Assembly (NCBI GenBank): GCA_016871395.1
Contig: VFYV01000017.1
Span: 1-39,537 of the forward strand
Source: Actinomycetota bacterium
Lineage (GTDB): Bacteria; Actinomycetota; Acidimicrobiia; Acidimicrobiales; Ilumatobacteraceae
Length of the DNA stretch: 39,537 nt
Direction: 5' to 3'
The notes under the pieces are model-generated. The model saw only the letters and a program-made list of their open reading frames with translations. It ran no database searches and was not told where the DNA came from. How positions within the stretch are numbered: position 1 is the stretch's first letter; each line of letters opens with the position of its first letter. Positions 14,861 through 21,339 of this stretch are shown here, piece after piece. The position numbers and the translations under genes were made by a program.

Positions 14861-15519
14861 GGGGATTCGACCATCCGAGCGATGACCTCGAGCGTGAGCG
14901 CCAAGCGCGAGGTGACAGCATCGACTGCTCCGTCGACGTCGCGAGCGATGATCAAACGGGCGAGTTCGGCGTGCTCACGGCGATGATCGCTTCGTCGGTT
15001 CGCGGCGCCACCGAGCAGTTGAAAGAGTCGGGCCCGATCGGTGAGTTGTCCGATCTGCTCGATCAACACCCGATTCGTGCAACGCGAGAGAAGGGTGCGA
15101 TGAAAGTCGCGGTGAGCCACGACGAACTCGTCGATGGATAGGTGCGACTCGAGCAGGCGATCACGGGCGCGGATCACGTCGACGACGAACGCGTCGTGCT
15201 CGACCTCCGAACGCGCCGCGTGAAGCATCGATTGGCGCAGGGCCATGGGCTCGAGGACCGCGCGCACCGCGTAGATGTCGCTGGCCAGACGCGCGTCGAT
15301 GGTGGCCACCCGGGCACCGCGTTGCGGGACGAGCGTGATCAGTCCCTCCCCGGCCAAACACCGCAACGATTCTCGGATGGGCGTGGCCGACACGTTCCAG
15401 GTTGAGGCGAGTCGTTCCACGGGCACCCGCTCACCGGGGGCGATGGCTCCCGACAGGATCTCGGCGCGTAGCCGGTCGTCCACCCAGTCGGCGCGAGTGA
15501 GGGGAGGTGTCGCGGGCAC
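14857..15519 (-). CDS. GntR-family transcriptional regulator (FadR/FCD subfamily)
   Basis: The 220-residue protein has an N-terminal winged helix at about 8-68. The key recognition pattern is P-G-E-R-V-P-V-E-R-L-A, then S-A-T-P-I-R-E-S-L-R-x-L, then G-L-I-T-L-V-P-Q-R-G-A-R-V. The C-terminal FCD domain (about 85-210) contains Y-A-V-R-A-V-L-E-P-M-A and metal-type His residues (H-R-D-F-H, R-R-E-H-A-E-L). GTG 15519 is chosen over GTG 15543: a TTGACA/TACAGT promoter ends 6 bases before it, and 15543 would sit inside the spacer. It is first in the coupled operon and divergent from the PhyH gene, so it probably controls its own operon, and perhaps PhyH, in response to a carboxylate ligand. Confidence 0.9.
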   Translation of the reverse strand: MPATPPLTRADWVDDRLRAEILSGAIAPGERVPVERLASTWNVSATPIRESLRCLAGEGLITLVPQRGARVATIDARLASDIYAVRAVLEPMALRQSMLHAARSEVEHDAFVVDVIRARDRLLESHLSIDEFVVAHRDFHRTLLSRCTNRVLIEQIGQLTDRARLFQLLGGAANRRSDHRREHAELARLIIARDVDGAVDAVTSRLALTLEVIARMVESP

Positions 15520-15525
15520 CGACCA

Positions 15526-15554
15526 ACTGTAGAAGTCGACCACACCTATGTCAA
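15526..15554 (-). promoter_or_regulatory. Strong promoter of GntR-FAH-VOC operon
   Basis: On the minus strand a perfect TTGACA (15549-15554) is followed 17 bases later by TACAGT (15526-15531), which ends 6 bases before GTG 15519. The spacer holds a GTCGAC palindrome. This is the best -35/-10 pair in the window. Confidence 0.75.
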
Positions 15555-15587
15555 TAATCTATAAATTCATTCTTCTGACCCGACGGC

Positions 15588-15593
15588 TACAGT
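15588..15593 (+). promoter_or_regulatory. -10-like element of PhyH gene, mirror of the GntR -10
   Basis: TACAGT ends 6 bases before ATG 15600. The octamer CTACAGTT here (15587-15594) is repeated in inverted orientation at 15525-15532 over the GntR -10. AT-rich DNA (15548-15572) lies between. The -35 is poor, so an activator may be involved. Confidence 0.5.
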
Positions 15594-15599
15594 TCGGCC

Positions 15600-16454
15600 A
15601 TGGACTTGATTCGCCGTTTCGCTCCGGATTCCGACCCCGACGACATCGCCCGCGCCCTCACCACCGCCGGAGCCGCCATCATCGAGCGCCTGGTGGACGA
15701 GGCCACCGTCGACCAGATGCTGGCCGAGATGCAGCCCTTCGTGGACGCCACGCCCTACGGCTCGGACCAGTTCACGGGGCGAACCACCAAGCGCACCGGA
15801 GCCCTCCTGGCCCGTTCACCCGCCAGCATCGACTTCGTGGCCAACCCCGAGGTGTTGGCCGTCGTCGACCGGGTGCTCGGCCCGAACGCCACCACTTATC
15901 AACTCCATCTCACGCAGATGATCTGTATCTGGCCCGGCGGACCCGCGCAATCGTTGCATCGCGATCAGTGGTGCTTCGACATGTTCCCGTTCCCGCCCGA
16001 GATGGACGTCGAGGTCTCCACCATCTGGGCCCTCGACGACTTCACCGAGGAGAACGGCGCCACGCGCATCATCCCGGGAAGTTTGCTCGACGCGGCATCG
16101 TGCGTGGCCGACACGCATCGAACCGTCGGTGCCACCATGCCCAAGGGATCGGTCGTCCTCTACACCGGTCGCACCATTCACGGAGGCGGGGAGAACCGCA
16201 GCGACGCCGTGCGACGCGCGTTGAACGTCGACTACATCCTCGGTTGGTTGCGCCAAGAGGAGAACCAGTACCTCTCCTGCCCGCCCGAGATCGCCCGCAC
16301 CCTTCCCGAGCGCGTGCAGAAGTTGGCGGGCTACACCGTGGGTGCCTTCGCCCTCGGCTACATGGACGACGTCCGAGATCCGTTCGCAGTGTTGAACGGT
16401 CTCGACGGTGGTTCGTCGTTCGGCGGACGAGGCATCCGCACCCTGCGGCTCTAA
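15600..16454 (+). CDS. Phytanoyl-CoA dioxygenase (PhyH) family protein
   Basis: This 284-residue Fe(II)/2-oxoglutarate dioxygenase has the triad H120-x-D122 (L-H-R-D-Q-W) and H194 (T-I-H-G-G-G) with R200 for 2-oxoglutarate. Flanking W-A-L-D-D-F-T-E-E-N-G-A-T and I-I-P-G-S are family hallmarks. Members hydroxylate phytanoyl-CoA or many small natural substrates. Neighbouring acyl-CoA genes fit a lipid role, but the divergent operon points to a possible link with aromatic catabolism. Its stop overlaps the convergent MOSC gene by 4 bases. Confidence 0.92.
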   Translation: MDLIRRFAPDSDPDDIARALTTAGAAIIERLVDEATVDQMLAEMQPFVDATPYGSDQFTGRTTKRTGALLARSPASIDFVANPEVLAVVDRVLGPNATTYQLHLTQMICIWPGGPAQSLHRDQWCFDMFPFPPEMDVEVSTIWALDDFTEENGATRIIPGSLLDAASCVADTHRTVGATMPKGSVVLYTGRTIHGGGENRSDAVRRALNVDYILGWLRQEENQYLSCPPEIARTLPERVQKLAGYTVGAFALGYMDDVRDPFAVLNGLDGGSSFGGRGIRTLRL

Positions 16455-17287
16455 TCGAACGTCAACGCGTCGCCTCGCGCGAACGAACCCGGTTCGACGA
16501 CCCGAGCGTACACACCCACGTTTTGATCGAGATCGCGGACGATATGGCGCAGAATCGCGCGGTCGCCCGGCAATTCGGCCACGGCACGGGTGACCATCAC
16601 GCAACGCGGGCACGCCGACTCGAAGGCGATGGTGGCCGAACCGATGCCCGCCGTACGACCGGCCCACGCGAACTCGGGGTGTCCCACCTCGTCGGCGGTA
16701 TCGATCACGATGCTCGGCCGGAATCGACGCACGTCGATGACCGAGTCGGGCAGGGCCCGCCTCATGGAATCGAGGGCCGAGGTCGACATGATCATCAACG
16801 GCCAGCAGTCGTGGTAGGTGCCCGGAGGGGACTCGAATTCCATCACCTCGGGCGGGAACACGCTGAAGTCGGGAAGGGGCTCGGACTCCTCGCGTCCGAA
16901 GATGTTGCGCAACTCGACCATGAGGTCGTCATCGACCGGGGCTCCACGTCGGTAGTGATCGAGATCGTCCACGGGACGAAGCGCCTCCAAGCGAACCGGG
17001 AGCGCCAGGTGTGCCGACAACGCCGCATCGAGGTCTGGTGATGTCGACGTCAGACAACGACCGTCGGGGAAGTCGATCTCCACGTTGCCTGACCCATCGG
17101 AAACGTCGCGGGCCGCGAGCGTCATGAGCCCACCTAGTTGCTTCGCCCCTCGGATACCGCCGCGCTCGAGATCGCGCACCGCCCAACGACGATCACCGAC
17201 GATGCCCAACATCGACAACTCGGCCGACGTCACGGTGCCGCCCACCATGGACTTCACCGGATACGACCAGATCTGATCGACCCTCAT
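16451..17287 (-). CDS. MOSC domain-containing protein
   Basis: The 278-residue protein has an N-terminal MOSC_N beta-barrel (V-D-Q-I-W-S-Y-P-V-K-S-M, then G-D-R-R-W-A-V-R-D near 30-40) and a C-terminal MOSC domain. That domain has R-R-F-R-P-S-I-V-I-D at about 185-195 and S-A-C-P-R-C-V-M-V-T, which carries the Cys associated with molybdenum-cofactor sulfur handling. Related proteins (YcbX, mARC) bind Moco and reduce N-hydroxylated compounds, or transfer sulfur. The role here is inferred. ATG 17287 is preferred to GTG 17299. It follows the acyl-CoA dehydrogenase by 17 bases, so it is probably in that operon. Confidence 0.88.
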   Translation of the reverse strand: MRVDQIWSYPVKSMVGGTVTSAELSMLGIVGDRRWAVRDLERGGIRGAKQLGGLMTLAARDVSDGSGNVEIDFPDGRCLTSTSPDLDAALSAHLALPVRLEALRPVDDLDHYRRGAPVDDDLMVELRNIFGREESEPLPDFSVFPPEVMEFESPPGTYHDCWPLMIMSTSALDSMRRALPDSVIDVRRFRPSIVIDTADEVGHPEFAWAGRTAGIGSATIAFESACPRCVMVTRAVAELPGDRAILRHIVRDLDQNVGVYARVVEPGSFARGDALTFD

Positions 17288-17304
17288 GATCGACGGCACC
17301 CCGC

Positions 17305-18528
17305 TCAGCGCTGGGTGCCCACCTTCAGATCCTTGAAGGGCAGGTCCTTGTCCACCGAGGGCTCGCGGGGCAGACCCAGTACGCGATCGCCGATGATGTT
17401 TCGCTGGATCTCGTCGGTGCCACCGGCGATGCTCGACTGGAAACTGTTGAGAATCTGACGGGACCAGTTCTCACCGCGACCACCGGGCTCCCAGGCGTCG
17501 GAGTCGGGGCCGACCAAACGGCTGATGAGCGGGCGACTGGCCCACGCGATGCGTGCGCCATGCAACTTTCCGAGCGAACCACCGGGGCCGGGTACCTTGC
17601 CGGCCTTCATCTCGGCACGGGTGCGCATGGCCACCATGCTCTTGGTGGATTCCTCGCAGTAGATCTTCATCAACTCCTGACGAATCACCGGGTCGCCGAT
17701 CCGGCCGTTGCGCTTGGCCACCTCGATGAGACGATCAGCCAAAACGTGCGAAACCCCGCTGGAGGAACCGGTGCCGATGGCCACGCGCTCGAACATCAAC
17801 ATCGCCGTGGCCTGGTTCCAGCCGTTGTTCAACTCGCCGAGCAACCACGACTTCGGGATGCGCACGTCGGTGAGGAAGATCTCGTTGAAGTGACGGCCCC
17901 CGTCGATCTGGTGAATGGGGCGAATCTCGACACCGGGAGCACGCATGTCGATGATGAACATGGAGATACCGGCGTGCTTGGGGGCCTCCGGGTCGGTACG
18001 GGCGATGACGACCCCGTAGTCGCACACGTGGGCCAACGTGGTCCACACCTTCTGCCCGTTGATCACCCACTCGTCACCATCGAGTTCGGCTTTGGTCTGC
18101 AGACTGGCCACGTCGGAACCGGCACCGGGCTCAGAGAACATCTGGCACCACATGGTGCGGGCCGCGATGTTGTCGGGCATGAACTTCTTTTTTTGCTCCT
18201 CGGTGCCGAACTGGTTCAGCACCGGCAGACACATGCCGTGGCTGATGACCAACTCGTAGGTCATGTCGGGAAACTTGGCGTACTCCTCGCGATAGATGCG
18301 CTCGTGGGCTCGGGTGAGACCGGCGCCCCCGACTTCCTTCGCGTAGATGATTCCGGCCAAGCCGGCCTCGGTCAATTTCGCCTGGAATGCACGCCCGGCC
18401 TGGATGCTGGTGGAGCCCCGGCCGGCTCCCTCGATGCCCACGGCGTTCTCCGTCAAGAACGCGTGGACCTTGGCACGGAATTCGTCGGCTTCGGCCGGGG
18501 ATAGAAGGTCGTCGGTGGCGGTGCTCAT
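17305..18528 (-). CDS. Acyl-CoA dehydrogenase
   Basis: The 407-residue flavoenzyme has the three-domain acyl-CoA dehydrogenase fold. W-C-Q-M-F-S-E-P-G-A-G-S-D-V-A near residue 130 and W-V-I-N-G-Q-K-V-W-T-T around 155-165 form the FAD/substrate cleft. A C-terminal helical domain contains A-G-G-T-D-E-I-Q-R-N-I-I-G-D-R-V-L-G-L-P. Relatives oxidise acyl-CoA or steroid side-chain CoA esters to 2-enoyl-CoA, feeding electrons to ETF. I do not assign a catalytic Glu. The long actinobacterial FadE type fits neighbours P450, acyl-CoA synthetase and PhyH. Promoter CAGAAT ends 6 bases before ATG 18528. Confidence 0.95.
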   Translation of the reverse strand: MSTATDDLLSPAEADEFRAKVHAFLTENAVGIEGAGRGSTSIQAGRAFQAKLTEAGLAGIIYAKEVGGAGLTRAHERIYREEYAKFPDMTYELVISHGMCLPVLNQFGTEEQKKKFMPDNIAARTMWCQMFSEPGAGSDVASLQTKAELDGDEWVINGQKVWTTLAHVCDYGVVIARTDPEAPKHAGISMFIIDMRAPGVEIRPIHQIDGGRHFNEIFLTDVRIPKSWLLGELNNGWNQATAMLMFERVAIGTGSSSGVSHVLADRLIEVAKRNGRIGDPVIRQELMKIYCEESTKSMVAMRTRAEMKAGKVPGPGGSLGKLHGARIAWASRPLISRLVGPDSDAWEPGGRGENWSRQILNSFQSSIAGGTDEIQRNIIGDRVLGLPREPSVDKDLPFKDLKVGTQR

Positions 18529-18534
18529 TTCCTG

Positions 18535-18562
18535 ATTCTGCCACCACGGACACTGACGACAA
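18535..18562 (-). promoter_or_regulatory. Promoter of acyl-CoA dehydrogenase-MOSC unit
   Basis: Minus-strand TTGTCG (18557-18562) and CAGAAT (18535-18540) are 16 bases apart; the -10 ends 6 bases before ATG 18528. Its -35 overlaps the -35 of the divergent cupin promoter. Confidence 0.5.
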
Positions 18563-18581
18563 CCAACCTTGCCGATACGTT
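18553..18581 (+). promoter_or_regulatory. Promoter of cupin gene, leaderless
   Basis: CTGACG (18553-18558) and TACGTT (18576-18581) are 17 bases apart; the -10 ends 6 bases before ATG 18588. Confidence 0.55.
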
Positions 18582-18587
18582 TCGGAC

Positions 18588-19019
18588 ATGTCCAACGCCC
18601 GCCGCGCCATCTTCCGTCACGTCGACGAGTGCCCTACCGAGGAGTGGTCCAGCCCGACCCGAGGCGCGGTGCGCTGGTGGGAGTTGTTCGGCGGCGACGT
18701 CACCGCGACCGACGAAATGGTGGTGGGCGTGGCCGAAATACCGGTCGGTGCCACCCCTCCCCCGAGCGGGCATCGTCACGACGCCACCGAGGTGTACGTG
18801 GTCCTGTCGGGATCGGGCGACGTCGTCATCGAGGGCTCCGCCACGCCAGTGCGGGTCGGGTCAGCCGTGTGGATCCCCGAGGGCCTCGAGCACTTCGCGC
18901 ACAACACGGGCACAGAGCCCTTTCGCCTGCTCTACCTGTTCGCGCGCGATCGATTCAGCGACGTGACGTACTCGTTTCCGGCCGAGGAGACCCCGAACTC
19001 GTCACCGGGCATTCAGTAG
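18588..19019 (+). CDS. Cupin domain-containing protein
   Basis: The 143-residue protein is a single conserved-barrel cupin. Motif 1 is G-H-R-H-D-A-T-E-V-Y-V-V-L-S-G-S-G (H-x-H-x3-E), and motif 2 is P-E-G-L-E-H-F-A-H-N, giving the usual 3-His/1-Glu metal site. Length and composition suit a small metalloenzyme or ligand sensor; the substrate is unknown. ATG 18588 is used because the -10 spacing and the start of family-like sequence coincide. It is divergent from the acyl-CoA dehydrogenase and its end overlaps the convergent P450 gene by 7 bases. Confidence 0.9.
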   Translation: MSNARRAIFRHVDECPTEEWSSPTRGAVRWWELFGGDVTATDEMVVGVAEIPVGATPPPSGHRHDATEVYVVLSGSGDVVIEGSATPVRVGSAVWIPEGLEHFAHNTGTEPFRLLYLFARDRFSDVTYSFPAEETPNSSPGIQ

Positions 19020-20203
19020 CGCACCGGCATCGAATGGATACCGGCGATGAAGCTGGAATGCATGCGCTCGATCGGACCATTGGGCTCGATGAGGGGCATC
19101 CGAACGAGCAACTCTTTGAACATCACCGCCAGTTCGACCCGCGCCACGTGCATGCCGAGGCAGAGGTGCGGTCCTCCGGCGCCGAAGGCCACGTGCGGGT
19201 TCGGATTCCGACCGACATCGAACTGGTCCGGGTGATCGAAGACGTCCTCGTCGCGATTCGCCGATCCGTAGAACAGCACCACCCGCTCCCCGGCTTTCAT
19301 CTTCTGACCCCGAATCTCGGTGTCGTGCATCACGGTTCGCTTGAAATGTGACACCGGGCTCGTGTAACGGAGCATCTCCTCGATGGCCGTCCCCAACAGT
19401 CGATCGGGATCAGCCGTGAGTCGCTCACGCTGGTCCGGATGATCGAACAACAAATTCATACCCGCGGCCAAAAGGTTTCGCGTGGTGTCCCCACCGGCGT
19501 TCACCAGCAACAAGAAGAACCATTGGAACTCACCATCGGTCAACCGGTCACCATCGACCTCGGCGTTCACCAGCACCGTGGCCAGATCGTCACCGGGATC
19601 GGAGCGTTTGCGATCGGCGACGCTCTGGGCATAACCGAGCATCTCGCCGATCGCCGCCGCTTTGGCCTCGGGTGGTGCCACCGCATCGTCGTTGGTGTGC
19701 ATGATCTCGGTGAGGTCGTACAAACGCTCGCCATCCTCGCGGGGCATTCCCATCAACTCGGCGATCAAACCCGAAGGCAACCGGCCGGCGATCTCACTGA
19801 CGAAGTCGCACGAACCCTTGGCCAACGCGGAGTCCACGATCTCGCGGGCCAACTCCTCGATACGCGGACGTAACAGGGGGGCGTTTTTCGGCGTGAATCC
19901 CCGACTCACCAACAGCTTGAAACGATCATGCTGAGGCGGATCCATCGACAACATCATCAGTCGTTGCGCCATCAGCCCGAGCTCGTCGGGGTCGGGCAAC
20001 ATCACTCCCCTCTCGAACGAACTGAAGGTCTTGGGCGTGCGACTGATCGTTCGGACGTCGTCGTGTTTGGTGATGGCCCAGAAACCAGGACCATCGGCCT
20101 CGGGGTGCCAATACACGGGAGCGTTCGCCCTCAACCAGGCGTACTGATCCCACGGGTGACCCGAGCGTGCGAAGGTCTCCGGTGAGACGAGGTCGATGTG
20201 CAT
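19013..20203 (-). CDS. Cytochrome P450
   Basis: The 396-residue soluble P450 has the I-helix oxygen-binding motif N-A-G-G-D-T-T-R, the K-helix E-x-x-R (E-E-M-L-R-Y), and the heme loop F-G-A-G-G-P-H-L-C-L-G with the proximal thiolate C348. The E-M-L-R-Y-T-S-P-V segment, M-D-P-P-Q-H and F-T-P-K resemble mycobacterial CYP125/CYP142-like sterol or fatty-acid hydroxylases, but a subfamily cannot be fixed by eye. No ferredoxin gene is adjacent, so redox partners must be elsewhere. TAGAAC ends 6 bases before ATG, so it may have its own promoter inside the 26-base gap behind the amine-oxidase-like gene. Confidence 0.95.
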   Translation of the reverse strand: MHIDLVSPETFARSGHPWDQYAWLRANAPVYWHPEADGPGFWAITKHDDVRTISRTPKTFSSFERGVMLPDPDELGLMAQRLMMLSMDPPQHDRFKLLVSRGFTPKNAPLLRPRIEELAREIVDSALAKGSCDFVSEIAGRLPSGLIAELMGMPREDGERLYDLTEIMHTNDDAVAPPEAKAAAIGEMLGYAQSVADRKRSDPGDDLATVLVNAEVDGDRLTDGEFQWFFLLLVNAGGDTTRNLLAAGMNLLFDHPDQRERLTADPDRLLGTAIEEMLRYTSPVSHFKRTVMHDTEIRGQKMKAGERVVLFYGSANRDEDVFDHPDQFDVGRNPNPHVAFGAGGPHLCLGMHVARVELAVMFKELLVRMPLIEPNGPIERMHSSFIAGIHSMPVRY

Positions 20204-20209
20204 TCCCGT

Positions 20210-20215
20210 GTTCTA
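20210..20215 (-). promoter_or_regulatory. Possible -10 element of P450 gene
   Basis: TAGAAC on the minus strand ends 6 bases before ATG 20203, the same hexamer and spacing as the aldehyde dehydrogenase gene at 30404. Confidence 0.4.
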
Positions 20216-20230
20216 GTCGCTGGGGCGACT
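20215..20230 (-). terminator. Small hairpin between amine oxidase-like gene and P450
   Basis: AGTCGC and GCGACT (6 bp, loop TGGG) overlap the stop of the upstream gene by one base and abut the P450 -10 element. It could attenuate read-through. Weak without a T-tract. Confidence 0.3.
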
Positions 20231-21339
20231 CACTTGTGACCCGAGGGTCCCACGTGTCGCGGCTCCCGATCGATCGTGAACGGATTGCCTCGCCATGTCT
20301 CTCCCTCGGCCAAATCGGCGAGGCGACGGCCGATCTCGGGCAGGAACTTGAAACCGTGGCCGCCGAGACCGAGACCGAGCACCGTGTCCCCGACGCGATC
20401 GATGATGAAGTCCTCGTCGGGGAAGGACGCGTAGAGGCACGTGGTGGCGTCCACCGGGCGGGGGTCGAGTCCGGGGACGTTTTCAGCGATCCAGCGCGAC
20501 ACACGTTGGCGCACCTCCTCGCTGGGGGCCTCGCGCATGTCGGGATCGACGCGCGGCCCGGTGTAGTGCTCCCCCGCTTTCACGAGACCACCGGGAGTTG
20601 GCAGTCCGTACAGTTCGGGGACCGTGCGGGTGATGAAGGTGGGCCACGGAAAGTCGGCGCGGGGGCGGAAGAAGAAGACTTGTTCGTCGGTGACGATCAG
20701 TTCCGGCAATGCCACGATTCCGTCGAGCAAGCGGTCGGCCCACGCTCCCGCGGTGACGATCGCCGAACCCGCATCCACCACTCCCGAGGCCGACGTCACC
20801 CGCACACCGTCACTGCGAATGTCGATGGCGATCACCGGATCCTCGAAGCGCAAATCCGCACCACCGTCCCACGCCACTCGGTGGAAAGCCGCCAAGGCGC
20901 CGTCGGCATGTACGGTCCCCGAACTTGGTTGCCACAGCACCGGGTGCTCGAATCGGAAGAAGGGGAACCGACGCTCGGCTTCGGTGGCATCCATCAATTC
21001 ATGGGGAAGACCGCAGGTCGTCAGATTGGTGGATATGTCGGCCAGTTCACCGGCGAAACCGGTGTCGATGCTCCCCACCAAGGACAGCAATCGTGTGTCG
21101 GTCTCTCGCTCGAGGTCACGCCACCCGTCGAGGGCGACGAGGGCCATCATGGTGTAGACCTCGTCCGTGTACGCCGCGCGAAAGATGCGCTCGGTACCAT
21201 GCGAACTGCCCCGAGCGTGGCCCCGATCGAAGGCGTCCAAGGCCACCACGGTCCGCCCGCGACGAGCCAACTCTGCGGCGGCCGCCGAACCGGCTCCGCC
21301 ACAGCCGATGATCACCACATCGGCCGTCGTGGAACTCAC
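20230..21339 (-). CDS. FAD-dependent oxidoreductase, MSOX/MTOX (sarcosine oxidase) family
   Basis: The 369-residue protein begins with the dinucleotide-binding motif V-V-I-I-G-C-G-G-A-G-S-A-A-A (about 8-21), then E-L-A-R-R-G and R-G-S-S-H-G-T-E-R-I-F-R, the flavin-interacting loop of monomeric sarcosine and N-methyltryptophan oxidases. Near the end C301 in T-T-C-L-Y-A-S-F-P-D-E-D-F occupies the position of the Cys that binds FAD covalently in MSOX, and G-G-H-G-F-K-F follows. The likely reaction is oxidation of an N-methyl or secondary amine, giving H2O2; the substrate is not defined. The start overlaps the acyl-CoA synthetase stop by 4 bases. Confidence 0.9.
   Translation of the reverse strand: MSSTTADVVIIGCGGAGSAAAAELARRGRTVVALDAFDRGHARGSSHGTERIFRAAYTDEVYTMMALVALDGWRDLERETDTRLLSLVGSIDTGFAGELADISTNLTTCGLPHELMDATEAERRFPFFRFEHPVLWQPSSGTVHADGALAAFHRVAWDGGADLRFEDPVIAIDIRSDGVRVTSASGVVDAGSAIVTAGAWADRLLDGIVALPELIVTDEQVFFFRPRADFPWPTFITRTVPELYGLPTPGGLVKAGEHYTGPRVDPDMREAPSEEVRQRVSRWIAENVPGLDPRPVDATTCLYASFPDEDFIIDRVGDTVLGLGLGGHGFKFLPEIGRRLADLAEGETWRGNPFTIDREPRHVGPSGHK

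Noticed and set aside
15519-15543. GTG 15543 as the GntR start
   Set aside because: It would place the start codon inside the spacer between a perfect TTGACA and TACAGT; GTG 15519 fits the leaderless spacing.
15548-17041. 497-residue plus-strand frame across PhyH and MOSC genes
   Set aside because: Arg/His-rich low-complexity product, a frame shadow of the two real genes.
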